Source: Duganella sp. Leaf126 (GTDB lineage Bacteria > Pseudomonadota > Gammaproteobacteria > Burkholderiales > Burkholderiaceae_D). From it: 64,000 bases of DNA. The position numbers and the translations under genes were made by a program. Below, one piece after another: positions 48,445 to 57,251 of this stretch. The stretch covers positions 62,328 through 126,327 of the forward strand of contig NZ_LMNW01000035.1 in assembly GCF_001423125.1 (NCBI RefSeq), in the 5' to 3' direction. How positions within the stretch are numbered: position 1 is the first letter of the stretch; the number at the start of each line of letters is the position of its first letter. The notes beneath the pieces were generated by a model that saw nothing but the letters and a program-made list of their open reading frames with translations, was not told the origin of the DNA and ran no database searches.

Positions 48445-49425
48445 CTACAGTCCCTGCACGAAGCCGGCGACCGCGTCGAGCAGCTGCGGCGCCACCGGCA
48501 GCGCATTGCTGCGGTACGACGCGACCTGCAGCGCCTGGTCGTCGCCGACCATTTTCAGCAGATGGTTCATGCCGTCGACGATCACCAGCCTGGCGGACGG
48601 CTGCGCCCTGGCCAGCGCTTGGGCGTCGGCCACTTTCACCTGCAGGTCGGACGTGCCCTGCACGATCAGCACCGGCATCGTCAGGGCGGCGATCGCCGCC
48701 AGCGGATCATGGCGCAGCGACGAAATCAGGTACGGCTGCACCGAAGGCCGGTACAACATCATCAGCTCGGGCGGCACCGCGTCGGCCAGCTTGCCTTCCT
48801 TGAGCGACGTCACGATGCGACGGTGCTGCGCGAACAGCTCGGGACTCAGATGGGGCTTGAGCTGCTCGTCGAGCACCTGGTCGACACTGCGCCCGATGCC
48901 GGCAATCTCCACGCAGCCGTCGGTGGCGCCGCGCCGGCAGGCGCCCGCCGCAATCTGCGCGCCTTCGCTGTGGCCGACCATCACCACCTTTGAAAAGCGC
49001 GGATCGGTTTTGAGCTGGCGGATCCAGGCCACCGCATCGTTGATGTAGTCGTCGAAGCGCACGTCGGCCTCGGTCCACTGCGGCGAGACGCTGGCCGCGA
49101 TCAGCCGCTTGTCGTACCGCACCGACGCGATGCCGCGCGCAGCGAGTCCTTCGGCCAGCATCTTCAGGCTGTCATTGGCGCCCGGCAGCGCGACGCTGTT
49201 GCCGTTGCGGTCGGTGGGACCGGAGCCCGGATGCAGCACCACCACCGGCACCCTTGCCAATTCCTTCCCTGCCGCCGCCACTGCGGCGGGCGCCAGTTCG
49301 GTACCACGCAGCGTGCCGCCGCCGACATCGAGCGTCACCTCGCGCGTGACGAAATCCGCAGCCGGCACCACGGCGCGGACCACCGCACAAAACAGCAACA
49401 GGGGCACGGCGAGCAGGCAACGCAT
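48445..49425 (-). CDS. Secreted alpha/beta hydrolase
   Basis: 326 residues with a signal peptide (MRCLLAVPLLLFCAVVRA). The nucleophile elbow GHSEG (about 151-155), an acid residue in VQGTSDLQV (about 265) and His in DGMNHLLK (about 293) complete the catalytic triad. The HPGSGPTDRNGN segment near 66 forms the oxyanion loop. It is probably a periplasmic esterase or peptidase-like hydrolase of unknown substrate. Confidence 0.88.
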   Translation of the reverse strand: MRCLLAVPLLLFCAVVRAVVPAADFVTREVTLDVGGGTLRGTELAPAAVAAAGKELARVPVVVLHPGSGPTDRNGNSVALPGANDSLKMLAEGLAARGIASVRYDKRLIAASVSPQWTEADVRFDDYINDAVAWIRQLKTDPRFSKVVMVGHSEGAQIAAGACRRGATDGCVEIAGIGRSVDQVLDEQLKPHLSPELFAQHRRIVTSLKEGKLADAVPPELMMLYRPSVQPYLISSLRHDPLAAIAALTMPVLIVQGTSDLQVKVADAQALARAQPSARLVIVDGMNHLLKMVGDDQALQVASYRSNALPVAPQLLDAVAGFVQGL

Positions 49426-49600
49426 CGGATTCTCCGGTCTAAAGACTCACAGGCTGACGAGCTGACAGGCTGACAGCCAGCACCCACAGCTTACCCCGCA
49501 TGGGGCCTGGCGCGGCGCCGCATAAGCCAGGGAGCGCGGGCGCCTTCACGCGCGCGCCGGTGGCATGCCGGATGCCGCCGAACCGCCAGCCGCAGCAGGA

Positions 49601-50871
49601 TCAGAACGCGTAGCGCGCGCTGAATTTCATGGTGCGCATCGGGCCGCCCATCGCATTGGGCACGCCGAGGTTGGCGTTGTCGCCGCCGAAGCGGTTGCTC
49701 GGGTTGCCCGGCCCGCCGGCCCAGCCGTCGTAGCCGCCGTAGTTGATGCTGTTGAACAGGTTGAGCACGTCCGCGCGCAGCGACAGGGCGCCGAAGGCGA
49801 ACTTGACTTCCTTGGCCAGGCCCACGTCCACCTGGCGGAAGTTGCCGCTCTGGCCTTTGGCGGAGACGCAGCTGTCGAAGCCCTGCGAGCAGTCGGTGAT
49901 CCGGTACGGCAGGCCGGAACCGACGGTCACCTTCCCCGACAACATCAGGCCGAACGGCAGCACGCCGTCCGCCACCCCGGCCACCACCAGCCGGTGCTTC
50001 TCGACATTGGTCGACGGATTCCAGGCCTGGGCGTAGCGGCCGTACGTCCAGTTGAAGACATCGTCGGTCCACTCCTTGTTCGTGGTCTCGCCGCGGCTGT
50101 AGGTATAGGTGGCGCCTTGTACTCGGCCACCGCCGACTACGGGAACGGATTGCCCCGGCTCGAATCGAGCCCGGACACGCCGCCGCGCAGGATGTTGTTC
50201 TTCTGGCTGACGCCGTCGATGAACACGTTGACGTTGTCGCGGCCCTGGGCACCGCTTTGCATCTTGACGTTGCCGGCCGTGTCCACGTCGAAACGCACGC
50301 CGGGCGCCAGGTCGGCAAACGACAGGAAATTGCGCGTCACCTGCGGCAGCTTCTCGATCTGCTGGCGCGACACCGACGTGCCCACTTCCGAGCCGGTCAC
50401 ATCGCGGCGCGACGCCGAGCCGGTGATGACCACCTGCTGCACCCCGCCTTGCACCTGCAGGTTGACCTGGCTGATCTGGCCGACCGCGACTGTTACCAGC
50501 TCGGCCTGCTGTTCGCCGACGCGCAGGCGGTAGGTGCCGGGCGCGACGCCGGTCAGCACATAGCTGCCATCGGCGCGGGTGGTGGTCTGGTACTTGTAAC
50601 CGTTGAGTTCATTGGTGGCCGAGACGGCAGCGCCGGCCGACGGAGCGGCGCCGCTGGCCACCTGGCCCTGGATGGTGGCGGTGCTGAGCTGGGCGTGCGC
50701 GGCGGGCGCCAGCAGCAGGCCGGTTGCAAAGATGGCCGAGACTGCGGCGGCCAGTACGGCCGAGACTGGTGCCGATACCGGTGCCGATACCGGTACCGAT
50801 GATGACGCAAATAAGGACGCTGCGTGCGCGGACGGGCGACAGGCAGGGGTGGGCCGGGCAAGGCTCTTCAT
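49601..50871 (-). pseudogene. TonB-dependent receptor (CarboxypepD_reg-like type), degraded
   Basis: N-terminal part (50871-50140): signal peptide with VSAP repeats, a carboxypeptidase-regulatory-like domain (TIQGQVASGAAPSAGAAVSA) and the start of the plug (QQVVITGSASRRDVTG, KLPQVTRNFLSFADLAPGV). The reading frame stops at TAG 50139-50137, at GNPFP, where relatives have Gln, followed by SAVAEYK. Just beyond, the sequence jumps in another frame to barrel-end sequence (GATYTYSRGETTNKEW) that runs to RYAF and the stop at 49601. About 400 of an expected roughly 1000 residues remain. A nonsense change and a frameshifting internal deletion are both present. Confidence 0.85.
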
Positions 50872-51008
50872 GGATGCTCCTGGTTTTGTAGGTCGAAAAA
50901 TCACCAGGCATGGCGTTGCAGCGAACGCCGGCTATGCTGACAGTGGTGAGGCTGGCGCCGCGCCGGCGGCAGAGGCGGCGGCGGGTGGCGCAACACAATG
51001 ACAATTCG

Positions 51009-51026
51009 ATGTAAATCGTTTTACAT
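51009..51026. promoter_or_regulatory. LacI-type operator upstream of the TonB receptor pseudogene
   Basis: ATGTAAA-TCGT-TTTACAT: a perfect inverted repeat around a central CG, the usual form of LacI/GalR-family operators. It lies about 140 bp upstream of the pseudogene start. No LacI-family gene is in the window. Confidence 0.6.
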
Positions 51027-51101
51027 TGTCGATTCAGTCACTGTAGCGCCGTTCTCTGCGCACTGTACAGTCTTTTTTTCAACCGGGACGCCGTCCCTGC
51101 T

Positions 51102-51698
51102 CTACAGCGTCCTGACGAATTCGCGGATTCCGCTCAGCAGCATCTCGACCGACATCGCCGTCAGGATCAGCCCCATCAGCCGTTCGAAGGCCGTCATCAC
51201 TTGCGGACCGAGCACCTTCTGCAGGCGTTCGGCCGACAGGAACACGGCCAGCCACACGACTGCCACGGCCGCCAGCGCTGCCACGTGGGTCAGCACCTCG
51301 CCCGTGCTGTCGCTCGAGAACAGCAGCACCGTCGCCAGCGCCGACGGCCCGGCCAGCGCCGGAATGGCCAGCGGCACGATGAACGGTTCGGCGCCGTCAG
51401 TACGGCCCAGTACGCCATCGGGATGGGGGAAGATCATGCGGATCGAGATCAGCAGCAGGATCAGGGCGCCGCCGATGCGCAGCGCCACCTCGGACAGGTG
51501 CAGTGCGGCCAGGAAGTGACGGCCGAAGAACATGAAGATCAGCAGCAGGCCGAAGGCGATCGCGCACTCGCGGATCACGATGCGCGGCCGGCGCGCCACC
51601 GGCACCGGGTTGAGCACGCTGGCAAACAGCGGCACGTTACCGAAAGGGTCGGTCACCAGCACCAGCAGGATGAAGGTCTGAAAGAAGTCTTGGGTCAT
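51102..51698 (-). CDS. MarC family integral membrane protein
   Basis: 198 residues with six predicted membrane helices. LVLVTDPFGNVPLFASVL (about 12-29) and the repeat-related PLAIPALAGPSALATVLL (about 109-126) are the paired MarC (UPF0056) signatures. The function is unknown; the earlier link to antibiotic resistance has not held up. It is separated from the upstream phosphoribosyltransferase by a terminator. Confidence 0.93.
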   Translation of the reverse strand: MTQDFFQTFILLVLVTDPFGNVPLFASVLNPVPVARRPRIVIRECAIAFGLLLIFMFFGRHFLAALHLSEVALRIGGALILLLISIRMIFPHPDGVLGRTDGAEPFIVPLAIPALAGPSALATVLLFSSDSTGEVLTHVAALAAVAVVWLAVFLSAERLQKVLGPQVMTAFERLMGLILTAMSVEMLLSGIREFVRTL

Positions 51699-51716
51699 GT
51701 TGTTATTCTTGGATTG

Positions 51717-51744
51717 AAAAAGGGAGCCGAAGCTCCCTTTCGAT
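51717..51744 (-). terminator. Rho-independent terminator after the phosphoribosyltransferase gene
   Basis: On the minus strand AAAGGGAGC / GCTCCCTTT with a TTCG tetraloop, followed by a T tract. It ends the hisZ-purA-phosphoribosyltransferase transcript. Confidence 0.88.
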
Positions 51745-51749
51745 ACCGC

Positions 51750-52295
51750 TTACTGGGCGGATTCGCCTTTTTTGATCCAGGCGGCCAGCTGATGCGGACG
51801 CAGGCCGTCGTAATCCTCGAACGGCTGGTGGATCCACGGGTTGTGCGGCAGTTCTTCCATCTGATAGTCGGGCCGGAAGCTCGAGCAGCCCTTGGTCCAG
51901 ATCACGGCCGAACGCACCTCGGTCACGCCTTCGAAGTTGTCCTGCAGGTGCTTGATGACCTTGGTCAGGGTGACGCCCGAGTCGGCCAGGTCATCGACCA
52001 GCAGGATCTTGCCCGACAGTGGGCCCTTGGTCATGGTCATGTACTTGGCAATGTCGAGATCGCCCTGGGTCGTGCCCTTGTCTTCGCGGTACGAGCTGGT
52101 CGACAGGATCGCCAGCGGCACGTCGAAGATGCGCGAGAACACGTCGCCGGGACGCACGCCGCCGCGCGCCAGGCACAGCACCATGTCGAATTTCCAGCCC
52201 GACTCGTAGACCTTGAGCGCCAGGCGCTCGATCAGGCGGTGGTATTCATCCCAGTTCACCCACAGGTGTTTGTCGTTGGTTTGTGGCGTATTCAT
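51750..52295 (-). CDS. Purine-type phosphoribosyltransferase
   Basis: 181 residues. The PRPP-binding motif ILLVDDLADSGVTL (about 98-111) and the N-terminal LCLARGGVRPGDVFSRIFDVP segment match xanthine/hypoxanthine-guanine phosphoribosyltransferases. It starts 9 bp after purA, so it is in the same operon and probably in purine salvage. The precise base specificity is not readable. Confidence 0.9.
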   Translation of the reverse strand: MNTPQTNDKHLWVNWDEYHRLIERLALKVYESGWKFDMVLCLARGGVRPGDVFSRIFDVPLAILSTSSYREDKGTTQGDLDIAKYMTMTKGPLSGKILLVDDLADSGVTLTKVIKHLQDNFEGVTEVRSAVIWTKGCSSFRPDYQMEELPHNPWIHQPFEDYDGLRPHQLAAWIKKGESAQ

Positions 52296-52304
52296 AGTGT
52301 GTCC

Positions 52305-53615
52305 TCAGGCGAAAGGATGGCGCAGCACGATCGTCTCTTCGCGATCCGGGCCGGTGGAAACCATGTCAACCGGCACGCCGACCAACTCTTCGATGCGCTT
52401 GATGTAGGCGCGGGCCGTGGCCGGCAGCGCTTCCATCGACTTGGCGCCGACCGTGCTCTCTTTCCAGCCCGGCATTTCTTCGTACACCGGCACGCAGCGG
52501 GCCGCTTCTTCGGCGCCCGACGGGAAGATGTCCACGGCCACGCCATCGATGGTGTAGCCGGTGCACAGCTTCAGCGTTTCGATACCGTCGAGCACGTCCA
52601 GCTTGGTCAGGCACATGCCGGTGACGCCGTTGATTTGCACCGAGCGGCGCAGCAGCGCAGCGTCGAACCAGCCGCAGCGGCGGGCGCGACCGGTCACCGT
52701 GCCGAACTCGTGGCCCACCTGCGCCAGGTGGTGGCCGACGCCGGCATCGGTTGGCAGTTCCGACGGGAACGGACCGGAACCGACGCGGGTGGTGTAGGCC
52801 TTGGTGATGCCCATGATGTAGTGCAGCATGTTCGGACCGACGCCGGCGCCGGCGGCGGCATTGCCGGCCACGCAGTTCGACGAGGTGACGAACGGATAGG
52901 TGCCGTGATCGACGTCGAGCAGCGAGCCTTGCGCGCCTTCGAACAGCAGGTTGGAACCGGCCTTGTGGGCGGCGTACAGCGCGCTCGAGACATCGGTCAC
53001 CATCGGGCGCAGGCGCGGTACATAGGCCAGCGCGTCGTCCAGGGTTTTCTGGTAATCGACCTTCGGTGCTTTCAGATAGTGTTCGAGCACGAAGTTGTGG
53101 TAGTCGAGGTTCTCGGCCAGCTTTTCCGCCAGGCGCGATTCGTTGAGCAGGTCGGCCACGCGGATCGCGCGACGGGCCACCTTGTCTTCGTAGGCCGGGC
53201 CGATGCCCTTGCCGGTGGTGCCGATCTTCGCTTCGCCACGCTTGGCTTCGCGGGCCAGGTCCAGCGCCGAGTGGTAAGGCAGGATCACGGGCGCAGCGTC
53301 CGACACCTTCAGGCGCGAGGCGACTTCGACGCCGACTTTTTCCAGCTTGTCGATTTCGCGCAGCACGTCCGGCACCGACACCACCACACCGTTACCGATG
53401 TAGCAGGCCACGCCCGGGCGCATGATGCCCGACGGGATCAGCTGCAGCGCAGTTTTGACGCCGCCGATGACCAGCGTGTGGCCGGCGTTGTGGCCGCCCT
53501 GGAAGCGCACCACACCTTGTGCATGATCGGTCAGCCAATCGACGATCTTGCCTTTACCTTCATCGCCCCACTGGGTGCCGATGACGACCACGTTCTTTGC
53601 GTTTTTGTTTGACAT
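52305..53615 (-). CDS. purA: Adenylosuccinate synthetase
   Basis: Converts IMP, aspartate and GTP to adenylosuccinate. 436 residues. The P-loop GTQWGDEGKGKIVDWL (about 14-29), GHNAGHTLV (about 42-50), GTTGKGIGPAYEDKVAR and the C-terminal GPDREETI are all present. ATG 53615 is chosen over the GTG one codon before it. It lies 4 bp after hisZ, the standard order in betaproteobacteria. Confidence 0.98.
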   Translation of the reverse strand: MSNKNAKNVVVIGTQWGDEGKGKIVDWLTDHAQGVVRFQGGHNAGHTLVIGGVKTALQLIPSGIMRPGVACYIGNGVVVSVPDVLREIDKLEKVGVEVASRLKVSDAAPVILPYHSALDLAREAKRGEAKIGTTGKGIGPAYEDKVARRAIRVADLLNESRLAEKLAENLDYHNFVLEHYLKAPKVDYQKTLDDALAYVPRLRPMVTDVSSALYAAHKAGSNLLFEGAQGSLLDVDHGTYPFVTSSNCVAGNAAAGAGVGPNMLHYIMGITKAYTTRVGSGPFPSELPTDAGVGHHLAQVGHEFGTVTGRARRCGWFDAALLRRSVQINGVTGMCLTKLDVLDGIETLKLCTGYTIDGVAVDIFPSGAEEAARCVPVYEEMPGWKESTVGAKSMEALPATARAYIKRIEELVGVPVDMVSTGPDREETIVLRHPFA

Positions 53616-53619
53616 CACA

Positions 53620-54780
53620 CTAACCTAAGTTTTTAAGAATCCATTGACTACTGTTATCGTCGAGCACCAGCGCGCGATCGCACTCGAACTCGTCCAGCTC
53701 GTTGCTGTGACCCGGCATACTCTGGATCACGACTTCGCCGGACTTGCGCAGCTCGGCGATTTTTTCTTTCAATTCCGGCGCGTTGCCCCACGGTGCGCGG
53801 ATCGAATGCTTGCGTTCCGCAGTGGGTAACAGGCGCGCCAGCTCGCGCAGGTCGAGCGAGAAGCCGGTGGCGGGACGGGCCCGGCCAAAGGCTTCGCCTA
53901 CGTGATCGTAACGGCCGCCGCGCGCCACCGCGTTCGGCAAGCCTGGCACATACAGCGCAAACATCGCGCCGCTTTCGTATTGATAACCGCGCAGGTCGGC
54001 CAGGTCGATGGCAACCTCGGCGCGTCCCAGCGCGGACGCCGCCAGCGCTGCCAGCTCGGCCAGTGCCTTGGCAATGCCGGGCAGGTCGGGCAGCACTTCG
54101 CGCGCCTTTTTCAGCACGTCGATGTCGCCGTACAGGTTGGGCAGCGCCAGCAGCGCATCGCGCGTGGCCGGGGCATAGCGCGCGGTGCGCGCCTTCAGGT
54201 CGGACACGTCCTTGGCGCGCAGGGCCAGGTACAGCGCTGCTTCGTCCTTGGCGGCGGCGCCATCGTGTTCGATGATGGCGCGCAGCACGCCGACGTGGGT
54301 CAGGTCCAGCCGCACCTGGTCGAAGCCGGCCAGCGCCAGGGTGGACAGCGCCAGCTCCTGGATTTCGGCATCCGCTTCGAGGCCGGCGTGGCCGTACATC
54401 TCGGCGCCGATCTGCAGCGGTTCGCGGGTGGCGTGCAAGCCAGACGGATGGGTGTGCAGCACATTGCCGGCGTAGCACAGGCGCGTGACCGAGGCGCGGT
54501 TGAGCAGGTGGGCGTCGATGCGCGCCACTTGGGTGGTCATGTCCGGGCGCAGGCCCAGCAGGCGGCCCGAGATCGGGTCCACCAGTTTGAAGGTGCGCAG
54601 GTCGATGTCGGCGCCGGCGCCGGTGAGCAGCGACTCGAGATATTCGAGCAGCGGCGGCATCACCATTTCGTAGCCGTACAGACGGAAGTTATCCAGCATC
54701 AGGCGACGCAGTTCTTCAATCTTGCGGGCTTCCGACGGCAGAACGTCGGCGATATTCTCGGGCAAAAGCCAATTCGGCAT
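53620..54780 (-). CDS. hisZ: ATP phosphoribosyltransferase regulatory subunit
   Basis: HisRS-like paralogue that activates the short-form HisG in histidine synthesis. 386 residues. Class II aminoacyl-tRNA-synthetase-like motifs are visible (RRLMLDNFRLYGYEMVMPPLLEYLESLL, LRPDMTTQVARI and GGRYDHVGEAFG), but the histidyl-tRNA-binding C-terminal domain is missing, as expected. It is followed by purA. A 225-bp gap with a REP-like hairpin separates it from hflC; the small DUF2065 gene often found there in relatives is absent. Confidence 0.95.
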   Translation of the reverse strand: MPNWLLPENIADVLPSEARKIEELRRLMLDNFRLYGYEMVMPPLLEYLESLLTGAGADIDLRTFKLVDPISGRLLGLRPDMTTQVARIDAHLLNRASVTRLCYAGNVLHTHPSGLHATREPLQIGAEMYGHAGLEADAEIQELALSTLALAGFDQVRLDLTHVGVLRAIIEHDGAAAKDEAALYLALRAKDVSDLKARTARYAPATRDALLALPNLYGDIDVLKKAREVLPDLPGIAKALAELAALAASALGRAEVAIDLADLRGYQYESGAMFALYVPGLPNAVARGGRYDHVGEAFGRARPATGFSLDLRELARLLPTAERKHSIRAPWGNAPELKEKIAELRKSGEVVIQSMPGHSNELDEFECDRALVLDDNSSQWILKNLG

Positions 54781-54936
54781 GGGAACGGAGATTTAATGGA
54801 TGAACAAAAGCGAACAACAGTGAACACCAGCGAACAAGGCGCGCAGGCGCTGCATGCCAACAAGTGACAGGCCGAACCTGATATTTTACGCGAAAATGCC
54901 TGGGGGGAGGTAAAAAATACACCGTGGCAGCAGAGC

Positions 54937-54964
54937 CGTCACTCCCGCGCAAGCGGGAATGACG
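54937..54964. repeat. REP-like hairpin (single unit)
   Basis: CGTCACTCCCGC-4 nt-GCGGGAATGACG, one unit of the same element as at 16880-16963 and 63689-63763, with one base change. It lies between hflC and hisZ. Confidence 0.75.
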
Positions 54965-55005
54965 GGGCCCCGGGGAGCGAGCGCCGCTCGGGGCGCCCTG
55001 CCCTG

Positions 55006-55899
55006 TTACTTCTGGCTGGCCGTGCCGGAATTCTTGAAGTACTTGAAGAAGTCCGAGCTCGGATCGACCACCATCACGTCGCCATGGTTCTTGAACGTGG
55101 TGCGGTACGCTTCCAGGCTGCGGTAGAACTTGTAGAACTCGGGATTGCGGCCGAATGCCTCGGCGTAGATCTGCGAAGCCTTGGCGTCGCCTTCGCCGCG
55201 GATGTTCTCGGCGTCGCGGAACGCTTCGGCCAGGATCACGGTGCGCTGGCGGTCGGCGTCGGCGCGGATGGTTTCCGAGGCCGCCGAACCGGTCGAGCGC
55301 AGCTCGTTGGCCACGCGCAGGCGCTCGGCCTTCATCCGTTCGTACACCGAGTTGTTGATCTGCTCGACGTACTCGACGCGTTTCAGGCGCACGTCGATGA
55401 TCTCGACGCCGATCTGGGCCGCTTCCGCCACCACCTTGTTGCGGATCGCTTCCATCACCTGGCCGCGCTTGCCCGAGATCACTTCGCTGACCGTGTGCTT
55501 GGTGATTTCCTCGTTCAGCGCCGCCTTGATGATGACCGACATGCGGTCGCGCGCGCGGGTTTCGTCGCCGTTGAAGGTGACGTAGTACAGCTTGGCCTGA
55601 CCTTCGTTGCGGCCGATGCGCCACTTGACGAAGCTGTCGACCAGGATGTTCATCTTCTCGGCCGTGATGAAGCGTTCGGCATCGGGCGACTCGATGGTCA
55701 TGATGCGGTTATCGAGCAGCAGCACGTTCTGGAACGGCGGCGGCAGCTTGAAGTGCAAGCCCGGTTCGCGGACCACTTCCTTGATCTGCCCGAGCGCGAA
55801 CACGATCGCGTACTTGCGCTGATCGACCACGAAGATCATCGAGGACAACACCAGCAGCAGGACGAAGCCGGTGACGAGGGTACTGACTATGCGATTCAT
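55006..55899 (-). CDS. hflC: FtsH protease modulator HflC
   Basis: SPFH/prohibitin-family membrane protein that with HflK forms a cage around FtsH. 297 residues. One N-terminal membrane helix (about 4-24, VSTLVTGFVLLLVLSSMIFVV) is followed by the SPFH domain (VDQRKYAIVFALGQIKEVVREPGLHFK) and a coiled-coil region (about 190-260). Its start overlaps the hflK stop by one base. Confidence 0.97.
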   Translation of the reverse strand: MNRIVSTLVTGFVLLLVLSSMIFVVDQRKYAIVFALGQIKEVVREPGLHFKLPPPFQNVLLLDNRIMTIESPDAERFITAEKMNILVDSFVKWRIGRNEGQAKLYYVTFNGDETRARDRMSVIIKAALNEEITKHTVSEVISGKRGQVMEAIRNKVVAEAAQIGVEIIDVRLKRVEYVEQINNSVYERMKAERLRVANELRSTGSAASETIRADADRQRTVILAEAFRDAENIRGEGDAKASQIYAEAFGRNPEFYKFYRSLEAYRTTFKNHGDVMVVDPSSDFFKYFKNSGTASQK

Positions 55900-57251
55900 T
55901 AACGACTCTCCCGTTCACGTCCGGAGTCACGCGGGCGCGGTTCGCGCTGGCGGCTCACTTCCACCGATGGCATCAGGTCGGACGGCAGCGTGGCTGCAGC
56001 CGGCGCGGTGGCTGGCGAGCCACTGCCGCTGCTATTGCTATTGCTGCTGCCGGTGCTGTTGTTGGCGTTGCGGGCCGCGTCGCCGGCTGCCGCCTGGGCG
56101 ATCAGCTTGTCGAGCGGCAGGTACAGCAGGTTGTTGCCGTTCTTGGAATCGACCATGACCTTGCTGGTATTGGCGAAGATCTGCTGCATGGTGTCGAGGT
56201 ACATGCGGTCGCGCGTGACGGCCGGCGCCTTCTGGTACTCGACCAGCACCTGCTTGAAGCGGTTGGCGTTACCGGTGGCGTTCTCGGTGACCATCGAGCG
56301 ATAGGCTTCGGCTTCCTGCATCAGGCGCGACGCGGTACCGCGCGCTTTCGGAATCACGTCGTTGGCGTAAGCCTGGCCTTCGTTCTTCTGGCGCTCCAGG
56401 TCCTGGCCGGCCTTGACTGCGTCGTCGAACGCGCTTTGCACCTGCTCCGGCGGCTGCACCGCCTGCAGCGTCACGCCCGACACCAGCACGCCGGACGCGT
56501 AGCGGTCGAGGATGGTCTGCATCAGCACCTGGGTTTCGTAGGCGACCTTGTCGCGGCCTTCGTACAGCACGAAGTCCATCTTGTTCTTGCCGACGATTTC
56601 GCGGATCGAGGTCTCGGCCACCTGGCGCACGGTCTCTTCCTCGTCGCGGTTGTTCATCAGCCAGGCCACCGGATCTTTCAGCTTGAATTGCACGGCCAGC
56701 TGCATGTCGATGATGTTCTCGTCATCGGTCAACATCAGCGATTCCTGGGTCTGCTTGTTCTTGATGTTGCCGCGATAGCCGATCTCGACCATGCGCATCT
56801 GCGACACCCGCACCGTTTCGTTCGACTGGAACGGGTACGGCCAGCGCCAGTTGAAACCGGAGCCGGTGGTATGCGTGTACTTGCCGAAGGTGTAGACGAT
56901 GCCGGCCTGGCCCTCCTGCACGATGAACGAGCCCGACGCGAGCCAGATCAGCGCAGCGACACCGGCAATCGCGCCGGCGGTGGCGCGCATGCCGGCCGGA
57001 TCGGGGCGCGGCGCGCCGCCCCCGCCGTTGTTGTTGCCGTTGTTATTGTTGTCGGGACGCTTTTTCTGCCCGAAGAAATTGTTCAGGCGCTGATTGAAGT
57101 CGCGCCACAACTGCTCCATGTCGGGAGGGCCTTCGCCGGGCCGTTTGCCTTCGTTCGCCTGCGGCTCGCCGTCTTTCTTGTCCGAGCCCCAGCGGGGGTC
57201 GTTCAGCGACAGCTTGATGCCGAGACGTTTCATCATTGAGGGGACACGCAT
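55899..57251 (-). CDS. hflK: FtsH protease modulator HflK
   Basis: Partner of HflC in the FtsH complex. 450 residues. A cytoplasmic N-terminus with SLNDPRWG (about 15-22), an Asn/Gly-rich linker (about 65-85), one membrane helix (about 90-112) and the SPFH domain (VQEGQAGIVYTFGKYTHTTGSGFNW) follow in order. The C-terminal 55 residues are Ser/Asn/Pro-rich. The ATG at 57251 overlaps the hflX stop (TAATG) and would be reached by re-initiation; ATG 57236 or 57233 are alternatives with no better ribosome site. Confidence 0.95.
   Translation of the reverse strand: MRVPSMMKRLGIKLSLNDPRWGSDKKDGEPQANEGKRPGEGPPDMEQLWRDFNQRLNNFFGQKKRPDNNNNGNNNGGGGAPRPDPAGMRATAGAIAGVAALIWLASGSFIVQEGQAGIVYTFGKYTHTTGSGFNWRWPYPFQSNETVRVSQMRMVEIGYRGNIKNKQTQESLMLTDDENIIDMQLAVQFKLKDPVAWLMNNRDEEETVRQVAETSIREIVGKNKMDFVLYEGRDKVAYETQVLMQTILDRYASGVLVSGVTLQAVQPPEQVQSAFDDAVKAGQDLERQKNEGQAYANDVIPKARGTASRLMQEAEAYRSMVTENATGNANRFKQVLVEYQKAPAVTRDRMYLDTMQQIFANTSKVMVDSKNGNNLLYLPLDKLIAQAAAGDAARNANNSTGSSNSNSSGSGSPATAPAAATLPSDLMPSVEVSRQREPRPRDSGRERESR

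Noticed and set aside
51060..51069. ACTGTACAGT as a possible LexA box
   Set aside because: It is a 10-bp palindrome without the 8-bp spacer between CTGT and ACAG required for LexA.
54781..55005. Expected small DUF2065 gene between hflC and hisZ
   Set aside because: No coding sequence with that profile is present; the gap contains a REP-like hairpin only.
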